Of a stretch of 64,000 bases of DNA, positions 53,905 to 64,000 are shown piece after piece. This DNA comes from Epithemia pelagica (taxonomy: Eukaryota; Bacillariophyta; Bacillariophyceae; Surirellales; Surirellaceae). The stretch lies in contig OX337230.1 in NCBI GenBank assembly GCA_946965045.2, positions 3,844,001-3,908,000 on the forward strand, given 5' to 3'. A program made the translations under genes and the position numbers. Within the stretch, counting starts at the first letter, position 1. Every line of letters begins with the position of its first letter. Under the pieces are notes generated by a model that worked only from the letters and a program-made list of their open reading frames with translations, did no database searches and was not told the DNA's origin.

Positions 53905-54400
53905 CGTGCACATTGCAAGCCACTGACACCCGCTCTGTCAATCAACACGTTGACATACTCAACCGGATTGTTATTGTTGTTGTCGTTGTCATTGTCTTTG
54001 GTGGTCGTTTTGTCATGGTGGTTGTATCCATACTTGTTGTTGTTGCTGTTGGTATAGCCAATGTGATGATTGGTCTCTGCGTTACGTTTGCCGGCTTCGT
54101 CCGATGCTGTTGTTGCTACTGTTGCTTGTTCTCCGGGCATTGGCACCACCCACAATTGTTGTTGTTGTTGTGGATTGCCTTTTATTCTTCTTTGTCTTCT
54201 TTTTCGTGGAGTCCAAGAGGGGCAGTCGCCCACACCAAATGCCGTCGATCGTCGTGTTCGATGGACTAGGACAAAGGATTCCGTCGTCTGGATCAATCCT
54301 CCCAGTCCTACTAGAAACAACAACAACAACAAGTTACTAGTGCAAAGGCACAACCGAACACGAAGAATGGTGGAAACGTGTGACCGCCACACTCGAACGC
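53905..54400 (-). pseudogene. Amine oxidase 5' fragment
   Basis: Encodes the presequence (LIQTTESFVLVHRTRRSTAF), the Gln/Asn-rich linker and the start of the FAD motif (YVNVLIDRAGVSGLQCA) with a changed glycine context, then leaves the amine oxidase sequence. It lies divergently 400 bp upstream of the intact aminotransferase, as expected for the ancestral gene pair. Confidence 0.85.
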
Positions 54401-54807
54401 AGACGAGAATTGGCCGTCTCTCAATGAGAATGGTTGCACAGGTTTCGAGTTTTGAGGCCAGACTTTTGGTCCCTCTCTTCTAATATCTTTTTGTCGTCGT
54501 CGTGTGTGATGGTTGTGTCGTCATCGGCCAAATCTTACCGACGAGAGAATTCTTGGGAGCACGGATTTTTGTTGTGTGGTCGACTGGCCATGTGCGACTG
54601 CAGGTTGTCATCGTTAAAATGTGACCTATCCACGACCCCAAAAATCAAGTCGCGCATTAGATGCGTGAAATGTCGAAACTCCAAGATCCAAAAGATACAC
54701 AAAAAGTTCTCTCTCGTCGTCCGTTGTTCTGTATTTTATCCGATTCTAGAGAAAGGAGACAAGAATCCGCGACATTGCAGCAGAATCCCCAACAGCCGCA
54801 ATACACC

Positions 54808-57066
54808 ATGGTTCGCTCGTCCTTTGTATCGTCGGGTTTCGGACTGTCACGTTCTTGCTGTGGCTCGGCGTCATTGTGGTCGTTTGGATCCTGCGGGTGG
54901 TCCTCTACTGGAATCATGGCTGCTGCTAGCAGTAGTAGTAGTGCCGAAAGGACACTGCGATCACAACGTTGGTCGTCTCCGTTGAGAGGAACCGTGTCGT
55001 CTTGCTCGTTTTCCACCGGCAATCCCAACAACGAAAACGACGACCACCACCAAAACAAATCGACTTCTTCTTCGTCGTCGTCGTCGTATCCCATTCGTTT
55101 GGCCCATCGCTTGGACGGGTTGGATGCCCCGACCGTCTGGCATGAATTTACGCCACTTTCCAAACAACACCAATCTATTAATTTGGGACAAGGCTTTCCC
55201 GATTGGGATCCACCCAGGTTTGTCGTGGAGGCCCTGCAAGCCGCCGTCACACACCGTCATGCCAATCAATATGCACCCTCCCAAGCCCATCCGGCCTTGG
55301 CGCAAGCCCTCGTGCACGAATATACACACCACTTGTGGAACAACGACAAGGACAGCGAAGACCATACGCCGATTCCGGACGCGGCCTGTTTCGACTTGGA
55401 TCCGACGCAACATGTGGCCACAACGGTTGGTTGTACGCAAGCCTTGTATTGTGCCTTGCAAGGATTGATCAATGTGGGAGACGAAGTCGTCTTGTTGGAA
55501 CCCGCCTTTGATATTTATCATTCGCAAGTGCGCATGGCTGGGGGTACCTGCGTCTTTGTCCCCCTGCGACCCCAACCACACATGACAACAACGATACCGA
55601 CCGCTAGTAGCAGCACTCGCACTCTCACTCGCAGCAACAACCCGGCGGCGGAAGTCAACGAATGGCATGCCAGTGACGTGTTTGGTTTGGATTTGGAGGA
55701 ATTTCAAGCCGCCTTGTCGGACCGCACCAAAGTCATTTTACTCAATACACCGCATGTAAGTCTCCTCACAATCATAATCGTACCAAGAACCGGCGCGTGT
55801 CCTGTGGTTCCTTGTTGTGTGTGTGTGTGTGTGTGTGCGTTTGGACCCGAGGACGCCGTTCGGAATTGGAACCGTAATGTTCCCAAACAGAATCACCCAC
55901 CCAAAGAACATTGGACTCCCTACACCTCTCCTGCAATGGAACATTCATGTGTATACATGTGTGGAGTTGTAAGAGACTGTGACAAACGTGCGAGAGAAAG
56001 AGAGAAAAAAAGAGAGAGACTCACGCTGCGTGTTTTTGTTCCACCACTCGTCCTCTCTCATGCTACTTGTGTATATACTCTATAGAATCCTACTGGTAAG
56101 GTGTTTTCTCGGGCCGAATTGCAAGGCATGGCGGATATTTTGCAACAACCCGAATATCAACATATTGTGGTCATTTCGGATGAAGTGTACGAACACATTG
56201 TCTTTGATCCCAACACACGACCCCACGTTTCCATGGCTACCATCCCGGGCATGTTTCATCGGACCTTGACCTTGAGTTCCTCTGGCAAAACGTACGTATA
56301 TAATCTGTCTCTCGTATGTATTGTTGTTGTTGTTGTTGTTGTGTGTGTGTTGGTCGTTGCATCCTCGAGTATATAGGGATAGGGATTGTGTGTGTGTGTT
56401 TTGTGGGTCTCACATCAGTTTCGAGAGGATGATGCTTTCCTGACGTGTCTTGTTGTTATTGGTCGTTCCTTTCTTTCTTTTTGTCTCTCACACTTGGCCA
56501 TTAGGTTTTCCTGTACGGGTTGGAAAGTGGGATGGGCGATTGGTCCTGCGCATTTGGTCCATGCTGTGACGGCCACCAATCAATGGATTACCTTTTCGGC
56601 TCCGACACCGACCCAAGATGCCATGGCGCAAGCCTTGCGTCAAGCACGAACCGAGCCCTTCCACGGCCATGCCACATATTTTGACTATGTGGCCGCAGAA
56701 TATCGTCGCAAACGCACCATTTTGCAAACGGCCTTGACCAACGCCGGCTTGACTCCCATTGTTCCCGATGGATCCTTTTTTGTCATGGCCGACACCTCTC
56801 AAGTCGAAATTCCCGAATCTTATTTGCATCACGTGACACGAGCCATGCCCCTTCGGACATTGGACCAACGACGCGTGGCTCCTCGCGATTGGGCCTGTTG
56901 TAGATGGATGACCGAAACGGTGGGTGTCACGGCCATTCCACCATCAGCCTTTTATTCGACGCCCAATGTTCCCTTGGCTCAAAATTTGATTCGATTGGCC
57001 TTTTGCAAAACGGACGAGACATTGCAAGAAGCGGCCCGGCGATTGGAACAACACTTTGGAAGATGA
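54808..57066 (+). CDS. Kynurenine/glutamine-type class I aminotransferase, intact copy
   Basis: Three exons: 54808-55755, 56086-56291 and 56505-57066; 571 codons. Introns of 330 and 213 nt (GTAAGT/TATAG; GTACGT/TTAG) contain GT and TTG microsatellites. PLP-dependent fold-type I enzyme: SINLGQGFPDWDPP substrate-side motif, NPTG (317-320), SDEVYE with Asp348 and Tyr351, PLP Lys384 in SSSGKTFSCTGWKVGW, and LIRLAFCKTDETL near the end. This pattern matches kynurenine aminotransferase/cysteine-S-conjugate beta-lyase enzymes. The first 95 residues are Ser/Arg-rich with few acids, probably an organelle targeting peptide. An insertion (about 180-200 and 255-285) of low-complexity sequence is lineage-like. 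An amine oxidase fragment lies divergently upstream. Transaminated substrate not known. Confidence 0.9.
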
Positions 57067-57224
57067 GAGAGAGTGGGATCCTCTCTCAAAATCCGTGCCG
57101 ACGACGATAGGCATTTTCGATTGGAGAACTCTGCATATTCCCAAAGAGAGAGAGTTTTGATAGAAACACAACACCATGGAATCCAACGAAACGCTTTCAA
57201 GCATCAATCTCCATTGAGGCATAT

Positions 57225-57405
57225 AGTTTGGAGGGAGGTGTGATGAATCGTGGCCCTCCAAAGAGTCGCTGTACTCCTGCCAAAACTAATGAATGGGAAG
57301 GACATCCCCGCGCTCGCATGAATAAGTTTACCTAGTACAAAATAGCGTTTGACTCGAAAAGGAAGAATGATGATTTTCTTGCTCAATTGTCTATCCGAGA
57401 GTATT
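57225..57405 (-). repeat. Repeat R, copy 3
   Basis: Reverse complement of the block at 29909-30075 and 53271-53450, located just after the intact aminotransferase. This is probably the parental position, as 3' flank of that gene. Confidence 0.85.
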
Positions 57406-57462
57406 CCACGACCGACGCCCCGGCCCAAGATGCAGAAACTACGAAGAGCCTCGCTGCTTGCT

Positions 57463-57924
57463 TCACTTGCTCTTGCTCTTAATAATCATATCTTGTGCTT
57501 CGATTTTGCTATCCTGGGCGTCAATTTTCCGGTCCTGGGACTCAAGCTTGTCATTTTGTGACTCAAAGCGTACATTTTGTGACTCAAAGCGTGCATCTTG
57601 TGCTTCGATTCGTTTCGAGAAACCCTCCGCCTGTCTCTGCAAATTGTTGGTGGACACATCGTGTAGAGCGATCATCAGTCCGATCATCAGTGTCCCCATT
57701 GTGACCGTAAGTCCCGCTAGTCCCAACGCAGTTTCGTTCATCTTCTGGTTCATTTCATTAAACAGACTTTTCATCTCAATCATGTTTTCGCGCAAACCAC
57801 TCTTCGTTGCATAATTGTCTTCTGTTCCGAGGGTGGACTTTGTGCGGTGTCCGCTTACAAACAGACGAGCACAACAGTGCTTGACGCGACTGTGGGATAT
57901 ACGCTTTGGAAGGTATCGAAACAT
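57463..57924 (-). CDS. MFR-module coiled-coil membrane protein, unknown function
   Basis: 153 codons from ATG 57924. Residues 1-30 are the shared module, followed by LGTEDNYATK. A membrane segment (about 66-88, LGLAGLTVTMGTLMIGLMIA) leads to a C-terminal coiled coil (92-148) built of 7-residue repeats (ESQNVRF, ESQNDKL, ESQDRKI, DAQDSKI), encoded by 21-bp tandem repeats. Likely a small anchored coiled-coil protein. No family recognised. Confidence 0.6.
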   Translation of the reverse strand: MFRYLPKRISHSRVKHCCARLFVSGHRTKSTLGTEDNYATKSGLRENMIEMKSLFNEMNQKMNETALGLAGLTVTMGTLMIGLMIALHDVSTNNLQRQAEGFSKRIEAQDARFESQNVRFESQNDKLESQDRKIDAQDSKIEAQDMIIKSKSK

Positions 57925-58032
57925 GGTGGACTATCGCGGGTTCTTTCGAATGTATCGCAGGAAGGAAAACTGTGGGCTCACAAAAAATGTTCTCTGCGGG
58001 TGACGGGAAAGTGGCAAGTCTGAGGGAGAGAG
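57834..58032 (-). repeat. MFR leader module, inverted arm 1
   Basis: Covers the 5' flank, ATG and first 30 codons of the 57463-57924 gene. It is an inverted copy of 58402-58599. The pair forms a head-to-head arrangement around about 370 bp of unique sequence. Confidence 0.9.
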
Positions 58033-58264
58033 GAGACGTCCACTTTTGCTGCGCCACGAAAAGACTGCAGGAGCTCCAGAGAGTCGAGAGTGTTTGGACG
58101 AAGAGGCGCCTGCACGCAAACCCAAAAGAACGGGAACAGTGAACAGTGAAGCTTGATATTTTTGATATTCCATTGTTGTGGTGTGCGTCGGGAGTTGTGT
58201 GCCCCGTCCGTCACCTCAGGATATGAATATAACTACTACTATATACTTTATACTGGTAGACATG

Positions 58265-58363
58265 GAGGAGGCGGTCTGTACAGTTTGAGTTATAGTGGAT
58301 CGTACGATTGTTGTGTGTTGAGGAGGCGGTCTGTACAGTTTGAGTTATAGTGGATCGTACGAC
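58265..58363. repeat. 44-bp direct repeat, 55-bp period
   Basis: GAGGAGGCGGTCTGTACAGT and the following 24 bases occur at 58265-58308 and 58320-58363 with one difference. This lies in the spacer between the two MFR leader arms. Confidence 0.85.
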
Positions 58364-58401
58364 TGTCAATCAATCTTGACTCTCGTGGCGCTTCAAAAGT
58401 G

Positions 58402-58599
58402 GCTCTCTCTCAGACTTGCCACTTTCCCGTCACCCGCAGAGAACATTTTTTGTGAGCCCACAGTTTTCCTTCCTGCGATACATTCGAAAGAACCCGCGAT
58501 AGTCCACCATGTTTCGATACCTTCCAAAGCGTATATGCCACAGTCGCGTCAAGCACTGTTGTGCTCGTCTGTTTGTAAGCGGACACCGCACAAAGTCCA
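58402..58599 (+). repeat. MFR leader module, inverted arm 2
   Basis: Nearly identical to the reverse complement of 57834-58032. It comprises about 105 bp of 5' flank plus the first 30 codons of the PLD-like gene. Confidence 0.9.
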
Positions 58600-59399
58600 T
58601 GGAGGAACGAATTCCTGAAGAGGCCGTTCCTGAACAGGATTACATGATTGATGTAAGCTATGAGATGGAACAAGTTGAACTTGCTATGCAATCTGCAACG
58701 GAGGAAGGGCATTTTCTGGGGCGTCAGTGGTTGTTTCAAGGACGAGATTTGCGGGCGGAAGTTCGCTTGTCTTCACCCGAACGTCCGCTCGATGTCCACA
58801 CCTACTTACGAGGAAACAATTGCCAATCCTTCGCCCATAATCGCCATCCCTTTGTGGCTGCTTTATATTTGTTGCGAGAGGCGGACGGAGGATCAGCTGT
58901 TTACATTTCGGCTCCTTTTTTGACAGACACGTACTTTGTCGACGAGTTGTGTCATTATGCCAAGCCCATCGAGGACGGAGGACGCTCACTACAAGTCCAT
59001 CTTTTGCTAGGACCAGCGGTGTTCAATGAAACTGTGATCAGTCGTTTTATTGGCACAAGCCAAGTCCGTTTTGAATCTATTTCGCGTTTGAGCTTGAGGC
59101 GTTATGGGATTGACAACGCTGTACAAAATAGCGCGTACATGCACACCAAAGTATTAATCTCTACGGCCGGAACTATGATCGGCTCATACAATTATACGTT
59201 TGCTTCAAGATTCCGCCATCGTGAGGATGGCATCGTCATTGAAAATGGATCCATGGCCGACCGATATCGAGAACGCTTTCGGGACGTATGGAATATTTCT
59301 ACTGTCTACACGCCACGTCGACCTCCGGACGAACCGAACGATGAATATTCCAAGGAACCTGGTTTTGTGCCGGAAGCGAAACGAGCGAAATATTCTTAA
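58509..59399 (+). CDS. PLD-like (HKD-type) protein fused to the MFR module
   Basis: 296 codons, ATG 58509. Residues 1-30 are the shared module, then MEERIPEEAVPEQDYMIDV starts a different protein with its own Met at 31 (58599). Residues about 200-250 match a phospholipase D/Nuc-type half site: HTKVLISTAGTMIGSYNYT, with His212, Lys214 and the downstream GSYNYT. The HxK(x4)D aspartate is Thr219. RFRHREDGIVIENGSMADRY follows as in bacterial Nuc-like proteins. Only one HKD-like motif is present, so a dimer would be needed for activity, and the missing Asp makes activity uncertain. The gene ends with TAA, after which ankyrin-type repeats continue in the same frame. Confidence 0.75.
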   Translation: MFRYLPKRICHSRVKHCCARLFVSGHRTKSMEERIPEEAVPEQDYMIDVSYEMEQVELAMQSATEEGHFLGRQWLFQGRDLRAEVRLSSPERPLDVHTYLRGNNCQSFAHNRHPFVAALYLLREADGGSAVYISAPFLTDTYFVDELCHYAKPIEDGGRSLQVHLLLGPAVFNETVISRFIGTSQVRFESISRLSLRRYGIDNAVQNSAYMHTKVLISTAGTMIGSYNYTFASRFRHREDGIVIENGSMADRYRERFRDVWNISTVYTPRRPPDEPNDEYSKEPGFVPEAKRAKYS

Positions 59400-59402
59400 T
59401 AT

Positions 59403-59855
59403 AATAAAATCGTCCGGCTTCTGATTTTTGTTTGTGCCTACGCCGCCGAGAATGGGCATTTGAAGGTGCTGCAGTGGGCAAGAGCGAACAGATGTCCATG
59501 GGACGAAGACATTTGTGCCTTTGCCGCCAGTAATGGGCATTTGGAGGCTTTGCAGTGGGCCAGAGCCAATGGTTGCCCGTGGACTGACTACACTTGTACC
59601 TGCGCCGCCGAGGGTGGGAATTTGGAGGTGCTAAAGTGGGCAAGAGCCAATGATTGTCCATGGAACTCGAGCACTTGTACCGAGGCCGCTAGGAATGGGC
59701 ATTTGGAGGTGTTGCAGTGGGCCAGAGCCAATGGTTGCCTGTGGAACGAAGACACTTGTACCTGGGTCGCCGAGAATGGGCATTTGAAGGTGCTGCAGTG
59801 GGCAAGAGCCAATGATTGTCGATGGTACCATCCATTGATCGCTCGGAGAATGTAG
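59403..59855 (+). pseudogene. Ankyrin-type repeats, fragment in frame with the PLD-like gene
   Basis: About five units of roughly 26 residues (NGHLEVLQWARANGCPWxxxTCxxAA), encoded by 78-bp tandem repeats, in the same frame as the PLD-like gene and starting about 12 codons after its TAA. There is no ATG before the repeats. Repeats of this HLEVLQWARxxGCPW type form ankyrin-like protein-interaction arrays in diatoms, oomycetes and large DNA viruses. It may be a separate gene lacking its start, or the former C-terminus of a PLD-ankyrin protein. Confidence 0.6.
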
Positions 59856-60007
59856 GGTCATCCGTGTCCTGGTAATGTATCGCACCATGAAACCTAGTAT
59901 AGAGAGCCTCTATGTTCATCGTTTCAAGTTTCTCCGAAATCGAGGAAAAACGTTTCATATATTCTGAAATATACAGAATTAATGAGATGAATACAGTTTG
60001 GAACAAG

Positions 60008-61138
60008 TCAAACGATAACAGTTGTATTACCGCGCCTACCTTCACAACTATGCCACTGCATATAATTCTGTTGAAACAATTCACACGGTAGCTTCAGAAA
60101 TTTGAACGAGAAAAGCTTCAACCCACCACTCATGTCATACACAAACTGGGCTAAAGGAGTCCTCTTCACGCGAGGTAAATGGAACCTGGGATCCTTTTCT
60201 TGATTCTTGTACAGCCGTAACTCGATACCAATGGGGCGGAATATAAGATTTCGTCCGCAAACCGCACTTCCAGGATTGAGACCATCAGGTATGGCTGTCA
60301 CTGCATCCTTGTGATTTACGATTCTAAGGTGCATGATCCTACCCTGTCTCTCCAGTTCATAAAAGGCACGTGCGGTCTCAAGGTTCCCCCATCTTGGTGA
60401 GGCAAACGAGCAGCAGTAGATGGGCTTTGGAATTTCATCACCTGAAGTGGCACCAAGCCAGAAAGTGAAGAGCGAAGCAAGAGCACCTACATCACGATGC
60501 GTGATGAGTAAAAGAAGCGCACCCGTCCTCTCCTATTTCACGATCTTTTGAAACTTACCGCCAAGGCTATGCCCCGTCACGTGAATATTGAAACCAGGAT
60601 GAGTCTCCAGCAATTGGAGCAAATGGCCAAGGATGACATCATACTTGTGGGTGTTTTGCCCACGTGTGCTAAATAAATAATTGTAGAACCCGTGATGGAT
60701 GCCAATATGGGTTCCTTGTTTTATTGATGTATGGCAGCCTTCCAGTGGATTGGCAATTCGGGTTACAAACGCATCAGCATCAACACACCAATCAGTGATT
60801 GTCACAGAGCCACGGAATGTCACTCGAATGGACTTTTCTACCCTGTGAAGTCCAACACAACAATGCTGAGGTTTCCATACGTATCGCAACAAATTTCAAA
60901 TGAGGATTGCCATATAGGACACTTACTTGTCGACCGAAATACAGTACACGAGACTATTTTGCTCATTCTCATCATCAAAGACTACGATCATTTGTGCATC
61001 ACGTAGCCTGGGTTTGTATACAAATGAGTCATACAGACCAAAGAATATGTCAATAGAATGGACGGTGAGAGTCACATGATATGAAAAACATATTTTTGGT
61101 TTGTATGAACAGTTCAGGAATGAGAAAGGATTTTTCAA
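60008..61138 (-). CDS. Class 3 lipase (alpha/beta hydrolase), spliced, N-terminus unresolved
   Basis: Exons 60927-61138 (5' limit uncertain), 60560-60842 and 60008-60486; introns of 84 and 73 nt with GTAAGT donors and CACAG/GTAG acceptors, frame kept throughout. Motifs of fungal-type lipases (Lipase_3): VTFRGSVTITDW, HHGFYNYL, nucleophile elbow GHSLGG split by the second intron, SFASPRWGN, and the acid in RIVNHKDAVTAIP. A His near the C-terminus (QWHSCEG) is the probable third triad member. Such enzymes hydrolyse acylglycerols or galactolipids. An upstream frame (61135-61377) rich in hydrophobic residues may hold the N-terminal membrane part, but the join is not clear. Confidence 0.8.
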
Positions 61139-61559
61139 TAATGGAGGAATGATGATAGTGCTTTATGATGCCGCCATTCTACAAAAGGTTTCGGTAGTGA
61201 ATCATGGTGTTTCAGAAGAAATATAACAGCAGAGGCAGGCATGGCAAGAATATTAAAAAGTCCAACAAGTTTACCCCATGGGACATGGCATGGGACATGG
61301 ATTATGATGATGGTGTCAAGAATGGATATCATGAACGTCTTTTTATGAGAAATCGGGAGTTGAATTTTGGACCACAATTTGTTTTCTCATTTAGATATGA
61401 AAGAAGGGAAGGAGAAACTTAAGTTTCATAATGGAAAACCCATTATGCCTTTGTTGTGTGTGCAATGTGTGTGGGTGTTTCGCCTTGCCGTTCCACAAAA
61501 GACCCAATTTGCATTGCCCGCCCCCATTAAAGATGTTTATGCTTTTTCCAAATGAATCT
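61139..61559. other. Possible 5' exon of the lipase, otherwise intergenic
   Basis: The minus frame 61135-61377 contains LFNILAMPASAVIFLLKHHD and could be part of the lipase N-terminus. The remainder up to the truncated amine oxidase shows no gene. Confidence 0.35.
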
Positions 61560-63962
61560 CTATCGTATCCTCGGTGAATGTTTACAAACTTCAATATTCC
61601 ATCCTTCTTCGATTTTCTTCCGTTTTTGTTCAACATGTTTACGGCTATGATGATCGTACTCGTCCTCGTTATCATCATGAAAAGTCTGCCAATCCACACA
61701 GGCTTGTCGCAAATCACGTTGGAGGTTCATGGCCGTTTGCAAAAAGTCCAAGACGGCATTGCGAATCACCTCATCGGGTTTGTGTGTGGCCCAGACTCCT
61801 TGATCTCCCGCCAAAATGGCTTCGATACAAGGAACACCATCCTTGGCCCACAAATTGTCCAACAAGAGACAATTGCCCAGTGGATTATCAGTCGTATTAG
61901 TAAAGTCCTTCTTGGTATTATCGTCACTGTCCTTGGGTGGGAGCATCATTCCCAAAAAGGCTGGTTGTGTCGGCCAAAAAATGTCATCAAAGGTTAAAAA
62001 CACTTTTTTGTATCGCCCCATGGTGAGACGTTCCAGGGCTTGTAATTTTTCCGTGCTTAGGGATGTCGTATTGGCAAACAAGGTGGCATGATTCTCCCGC
62101 AAACAACCCACCGGGATGGTCACGACACAGGCCTTGGCATACACCACCAAATCGGACTTGGTTTCGACACGGACATTGTACTTTGAATGTGTTGTTTGCT
62201 TCTCATTGTCACTGTTGTCCTTGTTTACATTATCCGTAGGAATAAGATTGGTCTCACCGGTAATAGATGAAGGAGGAGAATGGTGACCACCATTGGTGGT
62301 CGTTGTTGGATGCTGCTGTTGCAAATGTTGAATGCGAATGACTTCTTGGTCGAGTCGAATGCAGTGTCGCACATTCGGTGTCGCCAAGGCTTGGACCACC
62401 TTGTGCATTCCCCCTTGGACGGTACAATGCGCTCCCACAAAATCACCATCTTGTTCAAATTCTTCATCGTCCCACAAGGGATCATCCTCCTCCTCATTGG
62501 AATTGTCCTTGTCGTCCTCGGAGGAGGATGACGACGACGACGACGAATAATTGCGATTGCGATCGTCGTCCGGATCCAATCGGGTATTGCCATATTGGGC
62601 AATGGGAATGTCCTTCAAGCTAAATCCCTGCCAGTACGTCAGTAATTGTTGATAAAACAATGTCAGGGACCAAATGACTTGTCGTTGTTGTTGTTCTTGT
62701 TGTTCTTGTTGGTGTGGTAGTAGGGTATCTTTGGAATCCATTCTTGGTGGTGGTGGTAGTTGGAGGGGCAAACTGGCATTCCAGTGCTCCAAGGCACTTT
62801 GGAGACTGACATTATTGTTGGCGTGTTCGGCGAGTCCATTTTGAACCATGGTTTGGACTTGTTGATCGACCCGTCGCATAATTTGATAATGCCGTCGAAT
62901 CGAGGCACGAATCAAGTCATTGTTATTGTTGGTGGTGGTGGACTCTGAGTCGTGTGGTTGTTGTGGTGGTTGTTTGGTATACAGGAACGGCTGCGGTATT
63001 CGGAATGGTGGCTCTTCTCCGTCTTGTTGGGCGGATGTTGGTGGCGGCTGTTCTAAAAAGAGGGCCAGGTTGTGGGTTCGATGCAAGACTGTGTAGGGTC
63101 GAGTCCAGGGATTGCCTCGTACGACCCGCTTCAAGTCGTCTTGCGCATTCAAATAGTCCAAGACGGGATTGCGAAGCAAGGTGGGAAACCGAGGATCGGT
63201 GACATGAAAGGCATCGTGCGGATCGGGCCAGGGTACGGGATCGACGCCATGGACCCACGCGGCACCCTGATCGATCCACAACACGACATTGCTAGTCTTG
63301 TTGTTGGAGGGATCTTCCTGGTTGTTGTTGTGGTTTTCGTCGTCGTGGTCCTCATGGTCCTCGTTCTCATTGTATTTGTTGTCAGTGGGGACCATTTTTG
63401 TTTGTGGGGGTACCGTATAGGGCGTAGTATGGACCCGTCCTCCAATGCGATTCCGCGCTTCCAAAATCAACACATTCAAGTCACTGTCATCACTGGATTC
63501 TAGCAAACTCTTGGCACATTGCAAGCCACTGACACCCGCTCCCACAATCAACACGTCGACATATTCGACCGGATTGTTGTTGTCGTTGTCGTCTTGGCTG
63601 TCCTTGTCGTTGGTGGTCGTTTGGTCATGGTGCTTGTCTCCATTCTTGTTGTTGTGGTTGTCATTGTGGTGAGTCTTTGCGTTACGTATACCGGTTTCGT
63701 CCGATGTTGATGTTTCTGTTGCTGGTTGTTCTTCGGGCATTGGCACCACCCACAATTGTTGTTGGTGTTGTTCTTGTTGTGGATTTCCTGTTTGTTGTCT
63801 TTTTCGTTGAGTGCAATATGGGCAGTCGCCCACACCAAAGGTCGTCGATCGTCGTATTCGATGGACTAGGACAAAGGATTCCGTCGTCTGGATCAATAAT
63901 GCTCCCAGTACTACTAGAAACAACCAGAACACCAACACGCTGCTAGTACTACAGCGGCACAA
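61560..63962 (-). pseudogene. Flavin amine oxidase, C-terminally truncated copy
   Basis: 800-codon frame that is a close copy of the amine oxidase at 33798-36614 from the presequence through the FAD motif VDVLIVGAGVSGLQC to QRDLRQACVD. At about 61690 the sequence changes abruptly to an unrelated tail (WQTFHDDNEDEYDHHSRKHV). The C-terminal FAD/substrate motif (CFAGDAS) and the two LGY repeats are therefore lost. The frame is open to within 38 bp of the window edge, so the first exon is outside or unresolved. It is unlikely to bind FAD normally. Confidence 0.85.
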
Positions 63963-64000
63963 CCGAACACAAAGAATGATGGAAACGTGTGGCCCACAAC

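Noticed and set aside
55816-55838. GT microsatellite as a regulatory element
   Set aside because: It lies within intron 1 of the aminotransferase; simple-sequence repeats are frequent in introns here and nothing further supports a role.
59451-59850. 78-bp regular repeats considered as a CRISPR-like array
   Set aside because: The repeats are contiguous, coding and degenerate (ankyrin-type), with no unique spacers.

Overview
This looks like nuclear DNA of a eukaryotic alga, most likely a pennate diatom. The evidence is short GT-AG introns in host genes, Ty1/copia elements resembling the diatom CoDi group, low-complexity N/Q/S/T/D-rich linkers, and diatom-like proteins such as a nuclear-encoded ClpP, a large STAND ATPase pair and a flavin amine oxidase behind a possible plastid-type presequence. 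Assigning the organism is inference, because no rRNA or organelle marker is present.

Region 1 (1-9.7 kb) is a gene-bearing arm peppered with small DNA transposons. An intact PP2A catalytic subunit (725-1651), a di-N-acetylchitobiase-type GH18 enzyme (3553-4779), a spliced unknown protein (5599-6703, minus) and a Ser-rich unknown protein (8502-9056) sit between three MITE-like elements (63-640, 2361-2899, 2972-3541). Each MITE has terminal inverted repeats and a TA duplication. The third ends 11 bp upstream of the chitobiase ATG.

Region 2 (9.8-16.8 kb) is a 6,972-bp DNA transposon with 32-bp inverted ends including TA targets. It carries four genes: a 1,088-codon DDE transposase frame, a SET-domain protein with an acidic tail, a spliced lysine-rich KTP-repeat protein and an unknown protein. 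The 578-bp MITE at 63-640 is an internal-deletion derivative of this element. A separate perfect 37-bp inverted repeat lies outside the element on both sides.

Region 3 (17-29.7 kb) is ordinary host sequence: a membrane protein (18686-19402), a three-exon ClpP (19961-21239, minus) and two tandem STAND ATPase/TPR genes. The first STAND copy is a pseudogene with several frame lesions. The second is nearly intact. Both keep the same exon layout, including a 14-nt microexon.

Region 4 (29.9-64 kb) is a mosaic of segmental duplications. A cassette of flavin amine oxidase (AO) and kynurenine-type aminotransferase (AT), transcribed divergently, occurs as one full AT (54.8-57.1 kb), one near-full AO (33.8-36.6 kb), one C-terminally truncated AO (61.6-64 kb) and several fragments. 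Interspersed are five copies of a module encoding about 30 residues that begin MFR, fused to different downstream coding sequences (coiled-coil membrane proteins, a PLD-like protein). Two long DNA hairpins, a (AAC)50 tract and a class 3 lipase gene also lie here.

Between 36.9 and 52.4 kb a Ty1/copia element (175-bp LTRs, gag and pol in one frame separated by a TGA) is split by a second, younger Ty1/copia element. The second has 783-bp LTRs and a GTACC target duplication, and it carries an extra 259-codon frame upstream of its gag-pol.
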